A stretch of DNA of 17,400 nucleotides, taken from a bacterium. GTDB lineage: Bacteria; Bdellovibrionota; FAC87; UBA2466. Position 1 is the stretch's first letter; every line of letters starts with the position of its first letter. Of this stretch, positions 1 to 7,412 are shown piece after piece. The stretch lies in the NCBI GenBank assembly GCA_022842225.1, contig JALHPX010000012.1, positions 1-17,400 on the forward strand. Direction: 5' to 3'. Below the pieces are notes generated by a model. It was not told the DNA's origin. It was given only the letters and a program-made list of their open reading frames with translations, and ran no database searches. Made by a program: the position numbers and the translations under genes.

Positions 1-2379
1 TTTTTGAATGTCGTCAAAAATGGCAATCGAACCTGCTGGCGAGGTTTTGAGTTTCAAAGCTGGTGGGCTCTTAGGATCGATTCGGAATGTGGATCCGGCC
101 TCGTATCCCATGTCAAAAAGCAGAGTATCTTGATCATTCATCATCAGGGCTTTGTCTTCGTCTCCACCAGCCATCAGATACTGGGCGACCAGCAATGCGA
201 TGTGGCTCTTGCCCACACCCGAATTACCGATCAGAACAAATGCCGGCGGGCCCACATTGGCCGGGCGCGTGCCGGTGATCTGGGTCTCTAAGGCATCTGA
301 AACTTCGTCGATTACCCGGTGATGTGCGCGCCCCGCCGTGTTGCGCTTCAAAAAGGCATTGAGCTTGGCAAAATCGATTCTTCGCAGCGCCTGTACCGAG
401 GCAGGTGCGTTATGAAGCCCGCTTTCAAGCCTTTTTACAAACTCCACCCCGAGCTCGTTGAGATTCTGATCCGGATACTTGCGTTTTTCAGCTGCCGCCT
501 GACGGAAAAACCGGCGTAGAAATTCTTCTTCGAACCCCGGCGATGCTAACTTGGCTCCGCGCGTGTCCGCATACTCGGCGGCACAGAGCTGCATGGCCCG
601 AGAGAATCCCGCGCGGTTGAAAAGAATGCCAGAACTCTCTTGGAGCGGGATGCTGAGAATACGACTCACGGCGAGTCTCTCCAGGTCGTCCATTTGCTCC
701 ATCATGATGCGTTCTGAGCGCTGAAACGAAAGCGGGTGTGTTTTTGACATCGCCTCAAAGACTTCTCGCCGCATCGACGTAACGATTCGACAAGTACCCG
801 CGTTCAGACACCGTTCAAAGGATTGCGAAAAAAACTGCAAGTGCTTCTGAGCATCAGGACTCGAGGCGGCTCCGGGGTCAAGCACTGGGAAATCGCGCAG
901 ATAGAGAATGGTACGCGTTCCATCAATCGCCTCTTTCAACCGCACAAAAATGTCTTTTAAATTGTCGTCAGACTTTTTTGAAAATAATTCGCTGGCGTTG
1001 AAACTAAAGACCGAATCAATGTGCCGGAGCTCTGGGCCCGTATCGATGTGACCTGTGTCGATTCCCCAAAAAAAACTCTGGATGACATCGTCGGCAAACA
1101 TGCCGTCTTCATAAATCACGTTTGCCCACGTGCGGTTAGACTGCCCAAGAGCAATCGACATCTGATTGTTGACCCCAGCATCAAACACACGCGGCTCAAA
1201 CGAGCCGCTACGTAAAGTTTGCAGAGGGTACCCGCTCTTAACGGGCAACTGATCAAAAGGACGAAGCTTGGCGCCCGCATCCGCTGAGTCGAGCGGGGTG
1301 AAATCGGCTTCCGTGAGCTTCAGCCGCACCTTGCCGCCTTCCGTCGTGAAAACGTAATCGCCACCACCCTTTTCGGAGTACCAGAATCGCTCGGCCCGAA
1401 ATTGAAACGTGCCTTTGCTGCGATCTGTTTCGTAAATCACTTTGGACTTTGCAGTTTTTAGTGTGCCCCAATTCAGTGGGTAGAAGACTAACTGCTGCAC
1501 GCGGCGTACTGGATCTTCTCGCAAATTCCAGATTCCCGAGGAGTCTATCAAGTAGGGCCAGCGAATCGCGGTCATGACTTTTCGAGTCTTATGGGTCGAT
1601 AAATTGACTGCTACGATATCGGCTTCTTCCGGCACTTCGACGGCGCCATCCGACGGAATTTGCGGCCACGTAGCAGCTAACAGAACTTCGTTTCGCGCAT
1701 TGTAGTGAACTAAAGGAACTTCGCTGCCATTTTCCTCAAAGGTCTGCGCAATCACTTTGATGGGCATTTGCACAGGCTCTTCGCCGTCCTGGACAAAATT
1801 GAATTCGTTTGTGAGCTGTCCGTCGAAAACTTTGTGCCAGAGCATCCAACTCGGATTAAAGGCAACAAGGCCATTGCTCACTCGCAAGAAGTGACGAGGA
1901 ATGCCAATGAGTCTCGAAGGAGAATTTCCAGAGCTAGGGAATGCTCCGAAGGGGTGCTGATACAATAGCCACCGCTCATGATTCGGCTTCTCCAGCCAAA
2001 GCTGGCGCATTTTGGCGCCCGTTTCATCCAATACGTTTACCCATCCCAAACGCGCGCTCAGATCTCTATCGCTGCCTCTCCAGGCATCGCCCCGGAACAA
2101 TTGCACTATGACCGGATCTTTCTGCAGATAGGAAAGTGGGATGTCGCGAATCTCTTCTTCAAAGCGAGAAACCCGCAACTCGGCGACGAGTTTGGCTTTC
2201 CAAGGATCGGTGTAGTACAGGCCAGGCTCGATGCGAATTTTGAATTTGGAAAGAACCAGAGCAGCGAGGTCGTCTGTAACCGGTAAGTAGGCGCGCGCGG
2301 TAGATTGCCCAAATGCGGACGCACTCCCGATCAGGAATGCGCAAAACCCAACTAAAAATCGCAAACGCCGAAACAACAT
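1..2379 (-). CDS. Exported ClpB/Hsp100-like double AAA+ ATPase with degenerate D1 (partial, C-terminus beyond window)
   Basis: The reading frame is open from ATG at 2379 to the left edge (793 codons) without a stop. Residues 1-24 form a good Sec signal peptide: basic LFRRLR, a hydrophobic core, and an ASA-type cleavage site near residue 22. Residues about 25-400 match nothing I know. Residues about 400-620 follow the ClpB D1 pattern, but the Walker A position reads IALGQSNRTW (409-418, no Lys) and the Walker B position reads ILYLRDF (491-497), so this site is probably dead. D2 begins near 660; its Walker A is GNSGVGKS (718-725) and its Walker B is IAIFDDIQ just before the edge. Hsp100 proteins normally work as cytosolic unfoldases, so the signal peptide is odd. 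The start has no Shine-Dalgarno sequence but lies just after a promoter-like -10 box. Family assignment is inferred from motif order. It could instead be an N-terminally anchored protein with a cytosolic body. Confidence 0.8.
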   Translation of the reverse strand, partial: MLFRRLRFLVGFCAFLIGSASAFGQSTARAYLPVTDDLAALVLSKFKIRIEPGLYYTDPWKAKLVAELRVSRFEEEIRDIPLSYLQKDPVIVQLFRGDAWRGSDRDLSARLGWVNVLDETGAKMRQLWLEKPNHERWLLYQHPFGAFPSSGNSPSRLIGIPRHFLRVSNGLVAFNPSWMLWHKVFDGQLTNEFNFVQDGEEPVQMPIKVIAQTFEENGSEVPLVHYNARNEVLLAATWPQIPSDGAVEVPEEADIVAVNLSTHKTRKVMTAIRWPYLIDSSGIWNLREDPVRRVQQLVFYPLNWGTLKTAKSKVIYETDRSKGTFQFRAERFWYSEKGGGDYVFTTEGGKVRLKLTEADFTPLDSADAGAKLRPFDQLPVKSGYPLQTLRSGSFEPRVFDAGVNNQMSIALGQSNRTWANVIYEDGMFADDVIQSFFWGIDTGHIDTGPELRHIDSVFSFNASELFSKKSDDNLKDIFVRLKEAIDGTRTILYLRDFPVLDPGAASSPDAQKHLQFFSQSFERCLNAGTCRIVTSMRREVFEAMSKTHPLSFQRSERIMMEQMDDLERLAVSRILSIPLQESSGILFNRAGFSRAMQLCAAEYADTRGAKLASPGFEEEFLRRFFRQAAAEKRKYPDQNLNELGVEFVKRLESGLHNAPASVQALRRIDFAKLNAFLKRNTAGRAHHRVIDEVSDALETQITGTRPANVGPPAFVLIGNSGVGKSHIALLVAQYLMAGGDEDKALMMNDQDTLLFDMGYEAGSTFRIDPKSPPALKLKTSPAGSIAIFDDIQK

Positions 2380-2416
2380 TGAAGAGGCTATATTGCCCAG
2401 CGTCGAGCCGGGCCAA
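2380..2416 (-). promoter_or_regulatory. Predicted promoter of the exported Hsp100-like gene, nearly leaderless
   Basis: On the minus strand a TTGGCC hexamer (2416-2411) is followed after 18 bp by TATAGC (2392-2387). Transcription would start around 2380, one base before the ATG at 2379. No Shine-Dalgarno sequence is present. This is a prediction from hexamer match and spacing only. Confidence 0.45.
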
Positions 2417-2424
2417 TGCATTTC

Positions 2425-2495
2425 AAACAGACTGTTTCAAAATAGCGAAACCGTTCACAACCAGTGAAACATTTCCCGTCCCATTCCTGGGAATG
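2425..2495. repeat. Three short inverted repeats in the divergent promoter region
   Basis: Between the two divergent exported-protein genes lie AAACAG-A-CTGTTT (2425-2437), TTCAC-AACCA-GTGAA (2454-2468) and CATTCC-TG-GGAATG (2482-2495). Each has perfect arms. The first abuts the -35 box of the minus-strand gene, and the third occupies the place where a -35 box of the plus-strand gene would lie. They are candidate operators, but arms of 5-6 bp can occur by chance. Confidence 0.35.
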
Positions 2496-2510
2496 CAGGC
2501 CCACAAAGCC

Positions 2511-2522
2511 TATAGCTCATTC
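2511..2522 (+). promoter_or_regulatory. Predicted -10 box of the two-TM exported protein gene, leaderless
   Basis: TATAGC at 2511-2516 is followed by exactly six bases and then the ATG at 2523, so transcription would begin on the start codon itself. There is no Shine-Dalgarno sequence. A good -35 hexamer is not visible at 16-18 bp spacing, where an inverted repeat sits instead; activator dependence is possible. The same hexamer, TATAGC, serves as the -10 box of the divergent gene. Confidence 0.4.
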
Positions 2523-3491
2523 ATGGTGAAAGCTTGGCGCAGTCGTTGGGGCATTCTGGCTCTCGTGTGTTTACAAAGTGGAAATGCTTTGGCGACACCG
2601 AACTCGCTGACGTGTGCGCAACGCACCGACCTGCGCACGGCTCCGTCTCCGGAAACAATCGTGGAAGAAGTTGTCCAAACCATCAACGATGGGGTGAAGG
2701 CAGAATGCACCGACACGGAATGCGATTTTCCAGAAATTGCCAGAAACTCACTCGATAAAGTAGCCGCTAAACACACCTGGACGGATTCACACGGTCCGCT
2801 CGACCGCGCCAAAGCAGTGGTGATTGTGGGTTTGGGCGCAGCTGTTTCTTTTGGGGCGGTCACGGTGGTTGCTCGCCAGTTGCCGTCACCGTTCAATTCA
2901 CTTCTTTACGGCGCCTACGCCTTTGTCGGACTCGAAATTTTGAAATCCGCGCTCTCAATTGAGTTTGAACCCGGGCTAGCTCTAGTGCGCCAGGCTTTGT
3001 GGCGAGTGCGAAATGGCTTTAAGAAACTCGATCCCCTCACGATGAACCCGAACGAGCTGCACGACGCGCGATATCGCAATACTCAGAGCAGAATGACGAC
3101 ACTCCAAGCAAGCGGCAGAAGCGCGAACAACAACGCGCACCTGTCGACTTCCCCGCACTGGATTGCGGCACACGATGCGCTGGTGAAATACCTGGAAGAT
3201 AGGTCGGAGCTGCGTTTGGAATCGCTCGTCAATTTATTCGCAAGCGCTGTCCCTGCGGCCTGGTTGAACTGTTCATCTGATTTTCCGCCAGATGATCCGG
3301 TTCTCACTGGCGGCGCCAAACAGCTGCTCGCGAATTTTGCAAAAAATCATGGCGTTAATTTGTATGAATTAATGCACGCTCCTATTTTGAAAGTGCTGCG
3401 CCCGAAGCCACATCAAATCGACTATTACAACAGTTTCATCCGCAATTGCCTCACGCCCTCTGCCGAATTCTCAACGAATACAGGGCCTTAA
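2523..3491 (+). CDS. Exported or membrane protein of unknown family with two TM segments
   Basis: This is a protein of 322 residues that I do not recognise. The ATG at 2523 was chosen because it gives a clean signal peptide: basic start KAWRSRW, hydrophobic ILALVCL, and an ALA cleavage site at residues 22-24. The longer open frame back to 2313 would overlap the start of the divergent gene and bury the signal. Residues 97-117 and 124-144 are hydrophobic and look like a membrane hairpin. The rest is hydrophilic, with Cys at 31, 62 and 67 and two more in the C-terminal third, compatible with disulfides outside the cytoplasm. It shares an intergenic region with the exported Hsp100-like ATPase, so a common function is plausible but unproven. 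No operon partner is visible downstream; the next gene starts 167 bp later. Confidence 0.65.
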   Translation: MVKAWRSRWGILALVCLQSGNALATPNSLTCAQRTDLRTAPSPETIVEEVVQTINDGVKAECTDTECDFPEIARNSLDKVAAKHTWTDSHGPLDRAKAVVIVGLGAAVSFGAVTVVARQLPSPFNSLLYGAYAFVGLEILKSALSIEFEPGLALVRQALWRVRNGFKKLDPLTMNPNELHDARYRNTQSRMTTLQASGRSANNNAHLSTSPHWIAAHDALVKYLEDRSELRLESLVNLFASAVPAAWLNCSSDFPPDDPVLTGGAKQLLANFAKNHGVNLYELMHAPILKVLRPKPHQIDYYNSFIRNCLTPSAEFSTNTGP

Positions 3492-3658
3492 ACTGCTTAA
3501 ATTGAGTGCAGTGAATTGTGAAATTTTCGTTCTAACTCGCTGATTCGCCAAGAGTCTTAAAGCCCCTCCCTCGCGCTCCACCGGGGTCGTCATGCTACTT
3601 TTATTTTAGGGGGTTTGAGGCGTTACCAACTCTGCTCGTGCATCAAAAAGAATATTAA

Positions 3659-4369
3659 ATGGATTCAAATAATCTATCTGATCGTCTGAAGTATTATCTA
3701 ATTCCTGGTCGTCCAAAAGTAGGTTCTCCAGCTCTCGAAGTGCACAACATTGCCTTTGAATTCTGGATGCAATTCTGGACCGCTGTATTCAAGAAAAATG
3801 GTGTGGTTGAAAAACCAAACGCGGATGATTTCTTGCGGCAAGATCTCATCTCGGTGATCCTACACGACAACAAAGTCGCGGCACTTCACCTATATAGTTA
3901 CTTTGATCTCGCGCTCTCTGCCAGCAAAAGCCATTCGTACTTCACCAGCTCCTACACCGAAAAGGCCATGACGGAGATGCAGTTGCAAAACGCGCGTCAC
4001 GTGATGTCGATGGAGTACTTCAGCGTTGCACCAGAATGGCAGAAGAAATCTCAAGGCGTGTCGCTAGCAGTGGCGATGCTGTCACTCGGAGTGCGCATCT
4101 TTACCCGTAGCCAGGCCGATATGCTTCTTGGCGTATCACGCGTAGATGTGGGCGTTGCAAAACTGAGTTACGAAATCGGCGGCTTGCCACTCGATCAAAA
4201 CATCCAGCTTCACGGCACTCCTTGCGATCTGGTGGGATGTCCGAAAGGCCATGAGCGCTTGCCTAATGGCCCACAAGAGAACCGCTTAGCCGATGCACTA
4301 TGGAGTAAACGGCTCGAACTGCCGCCGTTCGTGAGCGAAAATCGCTTTCCACTAAAAAAAGTAGCTTAG
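3659..4369 (+). CDS. Probable N-acyltransferase, FeeM/autoinducer-synthase-like GNAT fold
   Basis: The protein has 236 residues. Three segments fit the N-acyl amino acid synthase (FeeM) and LuxI branch of the GNAT fold: a strand pair around residues 57-79 (FLRQDLISVIL, then KVAALHLY), a MEYFSVAPEWQKKSQGVSLA segment at 118-137 that resembles the acyl-CoA/ACP-binding strand and helix, and SRVDVGVAKLSYEIGG from residue 160. Such enzymes transfer an acyl chain from acyl-ACP or acyl-CoA to an amine. The exact substrate cannot be read from the sequence. There is no strong Shine-Dalgarno sequence (only an AG-rich stretch). A diiron oxidase gene follows after 29 bp, which suggests the two act in one small-molecule pathway. 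The family call is from pattern recognition and is moderately secure. Confidence 0.6.
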   Translation: MDSNNLSDRLKYYLIPGRPKVGSPALEVHNIAFEFWMQFWTAVFKKNGVVEKPNADDFLRQDLISVILHDNKVAALHLYSYFDLALSASKSHSYFTSSYTEKAMTEMQLQNARHVMSMEYFSVAPEWQKKSQGVSLAVAMLSLGVRIFTRSQADMLLGVSRVDVGVAKLSYEIGGLPLDQNIQLHGTPCDLVGCPKGHERLPNGPQENRLADALWSKRLELPPFVSENRFPLKKVA

Positions 4370-4398
4370 CTCCTATTAAAAACATTTCCGGGGGACGT

Positions 4399-5082
4399 AT
4401 GCAGAACAACAAACTCAAAGATCTGAAGAATGCCTTTAATGGGAACTTCGAAGTGCTAGCCGCTTGGGCTGAGAAGTTTCCTTGGGAAGACAAACAGGCT
4501 TATGCCCAGTGGCTGGCGCAGACTTATTACTTCGTTAAGCACACCACTGTGTTTCTCACACTGACAGCAGCTAAGTTTGGCGTCCGCAACGGCGACGCGC
4601 ACAAAGGAACTCTCAAGCACCTGCGCGAAGAAACTGGTCACGAGAAACTCGCTCTCAATGACTTACGCAACTTGGGCTACGACGTCGCTGATATGCCAGA
4701 ACTGCTGGAAACTTCGGTGCTGTACCAAACGCAATATTACTGGATTGAATGCTTTGGGCCGATTTCGCATGCGGGTTACGCGCTGATGCTCGAAGGCGTG
4801 GCAGCATTACATGGTGAGAAAATCCTTAAGCGCATCGAAGCTGCTCACGGCAAAAACACGGGCTCCTTCCTGAGAGTGCATGTCATCGCCGATGACGACC
4901 ATTTTGACGACGGGCTGGAGCGCCTGGCTTTCGCTCCGGAAGCAGACGTACAAGCAGTAATTGGCAATCTCACTCAAAGTGCAGCGTTGTATCTCAATTT
5001 ATTGGAAACCATTCAGACCAAGCACACGAGTCAGAGTGAAACAGCAACCGTGACGGCGATCAAAGGGAAGAAGGCAGCTTAG
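4399..5082 (+). CDS. Heme-oxygenase-like diiron oxidase/oxygenase (HDO, iron-containing redox enzyme family)
   Basis: The protein has 227 residues and is probably all-helical, in the TenA/PqqC/heme-oxygenase-like fold. The iron ligands expected of HDO enzymes such as UndA, SznF and BesC are all present in order: E78-x2-H81 (in EETGHEKL), E132 (in MLEGVAALHG), and H161-x3-D165-x2-H168 (in VHVIADDDHFDDG). Family members activate O2 to oxidise fatty acids, amino acids or amines in natural-product pathways. The ATG at 4399 has a purine-rich GGGGG ribosome site four bases upstream. It lies 29 bp behind the acyltransferase gene and is presumably co-transcribed, so it may modify an acyl-amine or its precursor. 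The last 25 residues form a polar, lysine-rich tail beyond the fold. The substrate is unknown. Confidence 0.8.
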   Translation: MQNNKLKDLKNAFNGNFEVLAAWAEKFPWEDKQAYAQWLAQTYYFVKHTTVFLTLTAAKFGVRNGDAHKGTLKHLREETGHEKLALNDLRNLGYDVADMPELLETSVLYQTQYYWIECFGPISHAGYALMLEGVAALHGEKILKRIEAAHGKNTGSFLRVHVIADDDHFDDGLERLAFAPEADVQAVIGNLTQSAALYLNLLETIQTKHTSQSETATVTAIKGKKAA

Positions 5083-5120
5083 AGGATTGGCTTCGTCGGG
5101 CACTTCTCGCCACAATAGAG

Positions 5121-5438
5121 TTATCCGCGGATGCGGGAAGTGGCTCGACTCAGTGCTTTGCGAAGCTCTTGCTTCTGCACCTTGAGGACTTCTTCTTGGT
5201 AGGAATAAAGCACGTCGACCAAATCGTCGGGCGAAGTTTTGCAAACGACGCAAAGCCTAGCCAGGATATCTAAGGGAGGGAGGCTAATGCCTCTCTCCCA
5301 ATTACTGACAAATTGGGCACTGGAGTAAGAGAGCTTACGGGCAAGTTCGTCCTGGGTGAGTGCCGCGCGCAGCCGCATTGCTTTGACGAAAGAGCCTACG
5401 ATCTTTGCCCTTAACTCTTTTTCGCTCGAATCCTTCAA
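5121..5438 (-). CDS. XRE-family helix-turn-helix regulator
   Basis: The protein has 105 residues. Residues about 18-75 form a Cro/CI-type HTH (LTQDELARKL, then SYSSAQFVSNWERG and LPPLDILARLCVV). The C-terminal third is a charged helix (EEVLKVQKQELRKAL) that might dimerise. The start is TTG at 5438, supported by an AGAAGG ribosome site five bases upstream, which lies just behind the tandem TAA TAA stop of the preceding gene. It is the last gene of a three-gene operon with a histidine kinase and a PAS-like protein. It may be the DNA-binding output of that operon, or only an autoregulator. Convergent with the diiron oxidase gene, 38 bp apart. Confidence 0.85.
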   Translation of the reverse strand: MKDSSEKELRAKIVGSFVKAMRLRAALTQDELARKLSYSSAQFVSNWERGISLPPLDILARLCVVCKTSPDDLVDVLYSYQEEVLKVQKQELRKALSRATSRIRG

Positions 5439-5454
5439 ACTTACCTTCTACTTA

Positions 5455-6141
5455 TTACCGTCTAATCGTTGTCGCAGTCGGAACACAAGAAATGCTCTTA
5501 ATAAAAGTGACGCCGGCTTTGATCTCTCCCGTTGCGGCACGCAAAGGTGCTGCAATCCGGTGCTGAATAACAGAGAGCAACCGTGCTTCACTATCAATCT
5601 CTAAAACTACATGCTCGGGTGTCTCTAACTTTAGAACGCCTTGGGCATCTCCGCCAAATACCGATTGCCCCATCTTAATCAAACTTTCCGTAACCGCTTC
5701 GTCTCTTTGAAAAAGCTGCCAAAACGGGCGGCAGAGCAAATCGTCTAAAGTGTAGCTGCAGAGTTCAAAAAACCGCAGGTTACGGTAAACCTGCAAAAAT
5801 TCACCGTTGTGGATTTCAATCACTTCGCCGGAACGCATTTCGGACATTAATTCCGATGGTGGATGCACGCCCAGCTTCTGAAACATTCTCCACAGCAGAA
5901 ACTGATCATTGCGCAAACTAATGCCTTCACCGCGTACCTCGCGGCACAGTTCCACATAGCCACGGAAGGCGCCCAGGACAGGGCCCTGAAACTGTTCGGG
6001 CATTTCGCCAAACCACATCGGGCCATCGCCGTTAAACGGCTTAATAAAGACTTTCTCTTCTTCGGCAAAGCGGCAGAATTCGATCAATAACTCTTTGAAC
6101 TCTGCGACTCGCTCGCTACGTGCATTTAACGACACCTGCAT
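5455..6141 (-). CDS. PAS-like domain protein, operon partner of a histidine kinase
   Basis: The protein has 228 residues. ATG 6141 is the best start: GAGGAG lies seven bases upstream, better placed than for the TTG at 6147. Residues about 105-195 look like a PAS domain (an EVIEIHNGEFLQVYRN strand region, then ELCSYTLDDLLCRPFWQLF, a typical PAS helix with a gating motif, then LKLETPEHVVLEID). Residues 1-100 are mixed helical and unrecognised. The last 30 residues (AGVTFIKSISCVP) are unclassified. The start overlaps the end of the histidine kinase gene by 26 bp in another frame, implying coupled translation. It could serve as the detached sensor of the kinase, which has none of its own. That role is inferred from gene order. 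Confidence 0.65.
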   Translation of the reverse strand: MQVSLNARSERVAEFKELLIEFCRFAEEEKVFIKPFNGDGPMWFGEMPEQFQGPVLGAFRGYVELCREVRGEGISLRNDQFLLWRMFQKLGVHPPSELMSEMRSGEVIEIHNGEFLQVYRNLRFFELCSYTLDDLLCRPFWQLFQRDEAVTESLIKMGQSVFGGDAQGVLKLETPEHVVLEIDSEARLLSVIQHRIAAPLRAATGEIKAGVTFIKSISCVPTATTIRR

Positions 6142-6844
6142 AAACAAACTCCTCGGGGTCTGAACAACCGGGGCTTATTGGGGCCTTTACCACAGCGAGG
6201 AAGCTGCTGCCCATACCTCTTTTAGAGTCGAGCAAACGAACATCACCGCCCAAAAGCCGCGCCAGCCGCCGAGCCAGGGGCAAACCTAACCCATAGCTTT
6301 TTTCTTCCGTCGGCCGCTGGTACGGTTCAAAAACTCTTGTCCGATCCGAAGTATCGATTCCCATTCCGGTATCGGCGACCATTACGCTCAGGTTTTCACC
6401 GTCGTAATGGCAGACGACGTCTACCTTCCCGGAAGGGGTAAATTTGACTGCGTTGCTAATCAGATTCGAGAGGATCTGCTGAAGCCGTAGACTATCGGTG
6501 CGCACTTGCCTTGGGATCGGGCCATCGAACCTGAGTACGAGAGCCAGACTCTTCTCCTTTGCGTGCAATTTGTGGGCCTCTACAATCGCCGTCAGCTCGT
6601 CGACAATCGCAATATCGTGCAACTTCAATGGAAGCTTACCTAATTCGGCTTGGCTCAAATTCAAAACCTCCTCCAGCAGGCGCTCAACTGACCCACCGCT
6701 TTTGATAATTTGCTGAACATAGTAGTGAGCGGATTCACAGTTGGACTCTTCCAGAATTAACTGACTCGTACAGAAAACCACGGTTAAGAAATTCTTAAGG
6801 TCGTGGACTAGCTGTGAACACAGCAGCTGATTTTCTGTACCCAT
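6116..6844 (-). CDS. Soluble histidine kinase without sensor domain
   Basis: The protein has 242 residues and consists only of a transmitter. The dimerisation/phosphoacceptor helix starts almost at once with H14 (VHDLKNFL). The ATP-binding domain carries the N box (LSNLISNAVKFTP, N131), G1 box (DTGMGID, D158) and G2 box (YGLGLPLARRLA, 184-195). There is no membrane segment or sensory domain, so it should be cytosolic and depend on a partner for input, perhaps the PAS-like protein encoded next. No response regulator with a receiver domain is found in the window; the only DNA-binding protein of the operon is the XRE regulator. The start codon has no Shine-Dalgarno sequence, but a promoter-like TTGGAT-18-TATATA ends eight bases upstream, suggesting a leaderless mRNA. 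Confidence 0.9.
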   Translation of the reverse strand: MGTENQLLCSQLVHDLKNFLTVVFCTSQLILEESNCESAHYYVQQIIKSGGSVERLLEEVLNLSQAELGKLPLKLHDIAIVDELTAIVEAHKLHAKEKSLALVLRFDGPIPRQVRTDSLRLQQILSNLISNAVKFTPSGKVDVVCHYDGENLSVMVADTGMGIDTSDRTRVFEPYQRPTEEKSYGLGLPLARRLARLLGGDVRLLDSKRGMGSSFLAVVKAPISPGCSDPEEFVYAGVVKCT

Positions 6845-6882
6845 ATAGACGATATATAAACAAACCGTTGTTTAGAATCCAA
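6845..6882 (-). promoter_or_regulatory. Predicted promoter of the histidine kinase operon, nearly leaderless
   Basis: On the minus strand TTGGAT (6882-6877) and TATATA (6858-6853) are separated by 18 bp. The start site would fall at about 6846, two bases before the ATG at 6844. This fits the absence of a ribosome binding site. Prediction by hexamer match only. Confidence 0.45.
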
Positions 6883-6888
6883 TCACAT

Positions 6889-6917
6889 AAAAAAAGGGAG
6901 AGGCGATTGCCTCTCCC
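6889..6917 (-). terminator. Rho-independent terminator downstream of ohr
   Basis: Perfect 9-bp arms GGGAGAGGC (6896-6904) and GCCTCTCCC (6909-6917) enclose a 4-base loop. On the minus strand the hairpin is followed by seven T residues (6895-6889). It begins 31 bp after the ohr stop codon and ends just before the histidine kinase promoter, insulating that operon. Confidence 0.9.
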
Positions 6918-6948
6918 TCAGCAGTAATTTTGTAAAAATAACATTAAA

Positions 6949-7368
6949 TTAAACAGCGGCGACGATCTCTACCGGCACATTGCCACGCGTCGCGCGCGAG
7001 TAAGGGCAAACTTGGTGTGCTTTATCGGCGAGAGCCTGGGTTGCGGCCTTGTCTAAACCAGGCACAACCAGGGTCAATTTAGCGGCTAAGCCAAAGCCGC
7101 CATCGTCGGTTGTTCCCAACGAGACTTCTGCCGTGACGATGGGCGCTTCAATCGTCTTTTTTTCCTTCATGGCGACGTGCTTCACCGCGCTCGCAAAGCA
7201 AGCTGCGTAGCCAGCAGCAAAGAGTTGTTCTGGATTGGCAGCAGGCCCGCCCGTGCCGCCCAAGCTTTTTGGCATCGCCAACGCGCCTTCTAAATTTCCA
7301 TCCAATACTTTGAAGTGGCCATCGCGGCCGCCCTTCGCTTCAGCTTTTGCAGTGTATAAAATCTTCAT
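6949..7368 (-). CDS. ohr: Organic hydroperoxide resistance protein (Ohr, OsmC family)
   Basis: The protein has 139 residues, the usual Ohr length. It reduces organic and fatty-acid hydroperoxides with a pair of reactive cysteines that are recycled by lipoylated proteins. Both are present: C57 in AAGYAACFASA and C121 in HQVCPYSRATRGNVPV. The conserved R15 and E47 that shape the active site are also there. The ATG at 7368 was chosen because AGGAG lies five bases upstream and because MKILYTAKAEAKGG matches the family start; the in-frame extension to 7419 would run into the dam promoter. It is divergent from dam, with a hairpin terminator downstream. No OhrR-type MarR regulator is encoded in the window. 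Confidence 0.93.
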   Translation of the reverse strand: MKILYTAKAEAKGGRDGHFKVLDGNLEGALAMPKSLGGTGGPAANPEQLFAAGYAACFASAVKHVAMKEKKTIEAPIVTAEVSLGTTDDGGFGLAAKLTLVVPGLDKAATQALADKAHQVCPYSRATRGNVPVEIVAAV

Positions 7369-7412
7369 TATTTCTCCTTTTCGTGAACTAGGTATTCTTG
7401 AATTCGCGGTCA

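Noticed and set aside
2313..2522. N-terminal extension of the plus-strand exported protein to 2313
   Set aside because: It would overlap the start of the divergent gene, contains no family-like sequence, and hides the clean signal peptide that begins at ATG 2523.
3492..3658. Terminator or regulatory element before the acyltransferase gene
   Set aside because: CCCC and GGGG stretches around 3560-3590 would need a loop of about 15 bases with a weak stem; I see no convincing structure or promoter.
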